DNA of 64,000 bases from Casuarius casuarius (Eukaryota; Chordata; Aves; Casuariiformes; Casuariidae). Positions within the stretch are counted from its first letter, which is position 1. Every line of letters starts with the position of its first letter. The notes beneath the pieces were generated by a model. The model searched no databases, was not told the origin of the DNA, and worked only from the letters and a program-made list of their open reading frames with translations. Location: positions 2,008,708-2,072,707 of the forward strand of contig PTFA01000087.1 of assembly GCA_003342895.1 (NCBI GenBank), in the 5' to 3' direction. Positions 63,311-64,000 of this stretch are shown one piece after another. The position numbers were made by a program, and so were the translations under genes.

Positions 63311-64000
63311 GCCATTGTTGCTTTTCCATCTTGAGAAGTAGGATGCAGCTGAGAGTATCTGGGCTTCTTCTGTGATAATATAGCTTACTGGAACTGAGTA
63401 TGTCTAGCAGATGCATCTAAAAGGCAAGTTGCATAGGCTGGAAAAGACAGACGTTTCTCTAAGCACTTACAAATGTGGGAGCTTTAATGCTGCAGAGTAT
63501 TCAGCATTCCAGATGAACTCAGTAGGATGCAAATCTACCCCACCGGTCCCCAAGAGAACATGTCTAAATCTCCAGTTACACAAAAAGTTCATGAATAATG
63601 TTTTTAACATTGACTTATCTTTTTGGGAGAAAAAGAGATAAGTGTCATGCCTACCTAACAGAAAGGTATGGAAAAAACGGGTGTTTAGAGAAGGTTTTAC
63701 CTACATTACCCTTTCTGTAAACTGGTTTGCTTGTGATGAAGCTCCAGTTCAAATAAATGCGTTCCCCCTCCAAATTCGGTTAACAATAAAGACAGTGTCT
63801 GCAAGAAGAGTCACCTGGCTGGACAGCGAGGAGCTAAGGAAGGAAGAAGAGCATATTTTCCCTGTGCAACATTTAGCAGATTTAAAAACATAATAAAACC
63901 CACAGGATATGACACCTGCCTCCAACTTGTCCAGGACATCAAGTCTGCAGCATCAACTTGACAGGATATTAAGGAATACTAAAAGGAACCTATGCCTTAG

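Larger units (their letters stand above)
61511..64000. other. Region upstream of PARVG, no coding sequence recognised
   Basis: It holds two poly(A) tracts and the tandem AATAAA at 62.98 kb. The part above 63 kb may be PARVB 3' untranslated sequence; the rest would be the short PARVB-PARVG spacer. I looked for the last parvin exon (DLK-TLRVLYNLF-type) on the minus strand and did not find it. Confidence 0.4.

Noticed and set aside
1..64000. CRISPR arrays, bacterial operons, phage or intact viral genes
   Set aside because: No spaced direct repeats, no long continuous coding frames and no ribosome-binding-site pattern. The window is vertebrate.

Overview
This window is animal nuclear DNA, most likely from a bird or another sauropsid. 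It has one interrupted gene with canonical GT-AG introns, low CpG outside a few clusters, fossil CR1/L3-type LINE pieces, old MIR-like SINEs and simple repeats. There is no bacterial or viral gene organisation. Avian identity is inferred from the CR1 fragments, the compact introns and the low repeat load; the species cannot be named from the sequence.

The right part (about 39.2-61.1 kb, minus strand) holds a complete gamma-parvin gene (PARVG). I rebuilt it exon by exon by matching splice sites and reading frame. Twelve core coding exons give 322 codons plus stop with every splice phase consistent. The product has two calponin-homology (CH) domains and aligns over its whole length with vertebrate gamma-parvin as I remember it. 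A further exon at 60.69-60.77 kb can add 21 in-frame N-terminal residues. Upstream of it lies a CpG-enriched stretch with an ETS site next to a RUNX site, a plausible blood-cell promoter. A tandem poly(A) signal at 62.98 kb on the same strand may be the end of the paralogue PARVB, which lies upstream of PARVG in other vertebrates, but no PARVB coding sequence is inside the window.

The left part (1 to about 38.2 kb) appears to be intergenic sequence downstream of PARVG. I could not recognise any coding exon there, including those of SHISAL1, the neighbour expected from vertebrate synteny. It contains degraded LINE and MIR pieces, a strong G-quadruplex-like tract, a 160-bp AAAAT microsatellite, AT-rich stretches with homeodomain-type sites, and one CpG-rich, TATA-containing spot at 28.1-28.3 kb followed by C-rich DNA and an AATAAA/poly(A) end.

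I see no new multi-gene system. The most useful leads are the PARVG N-terminal exon and promoter, several splice-site peculiarities, the 28-29 kb transcription-unit-like module, and a sharp change in ambiguous-base density at about 38.5 kb.
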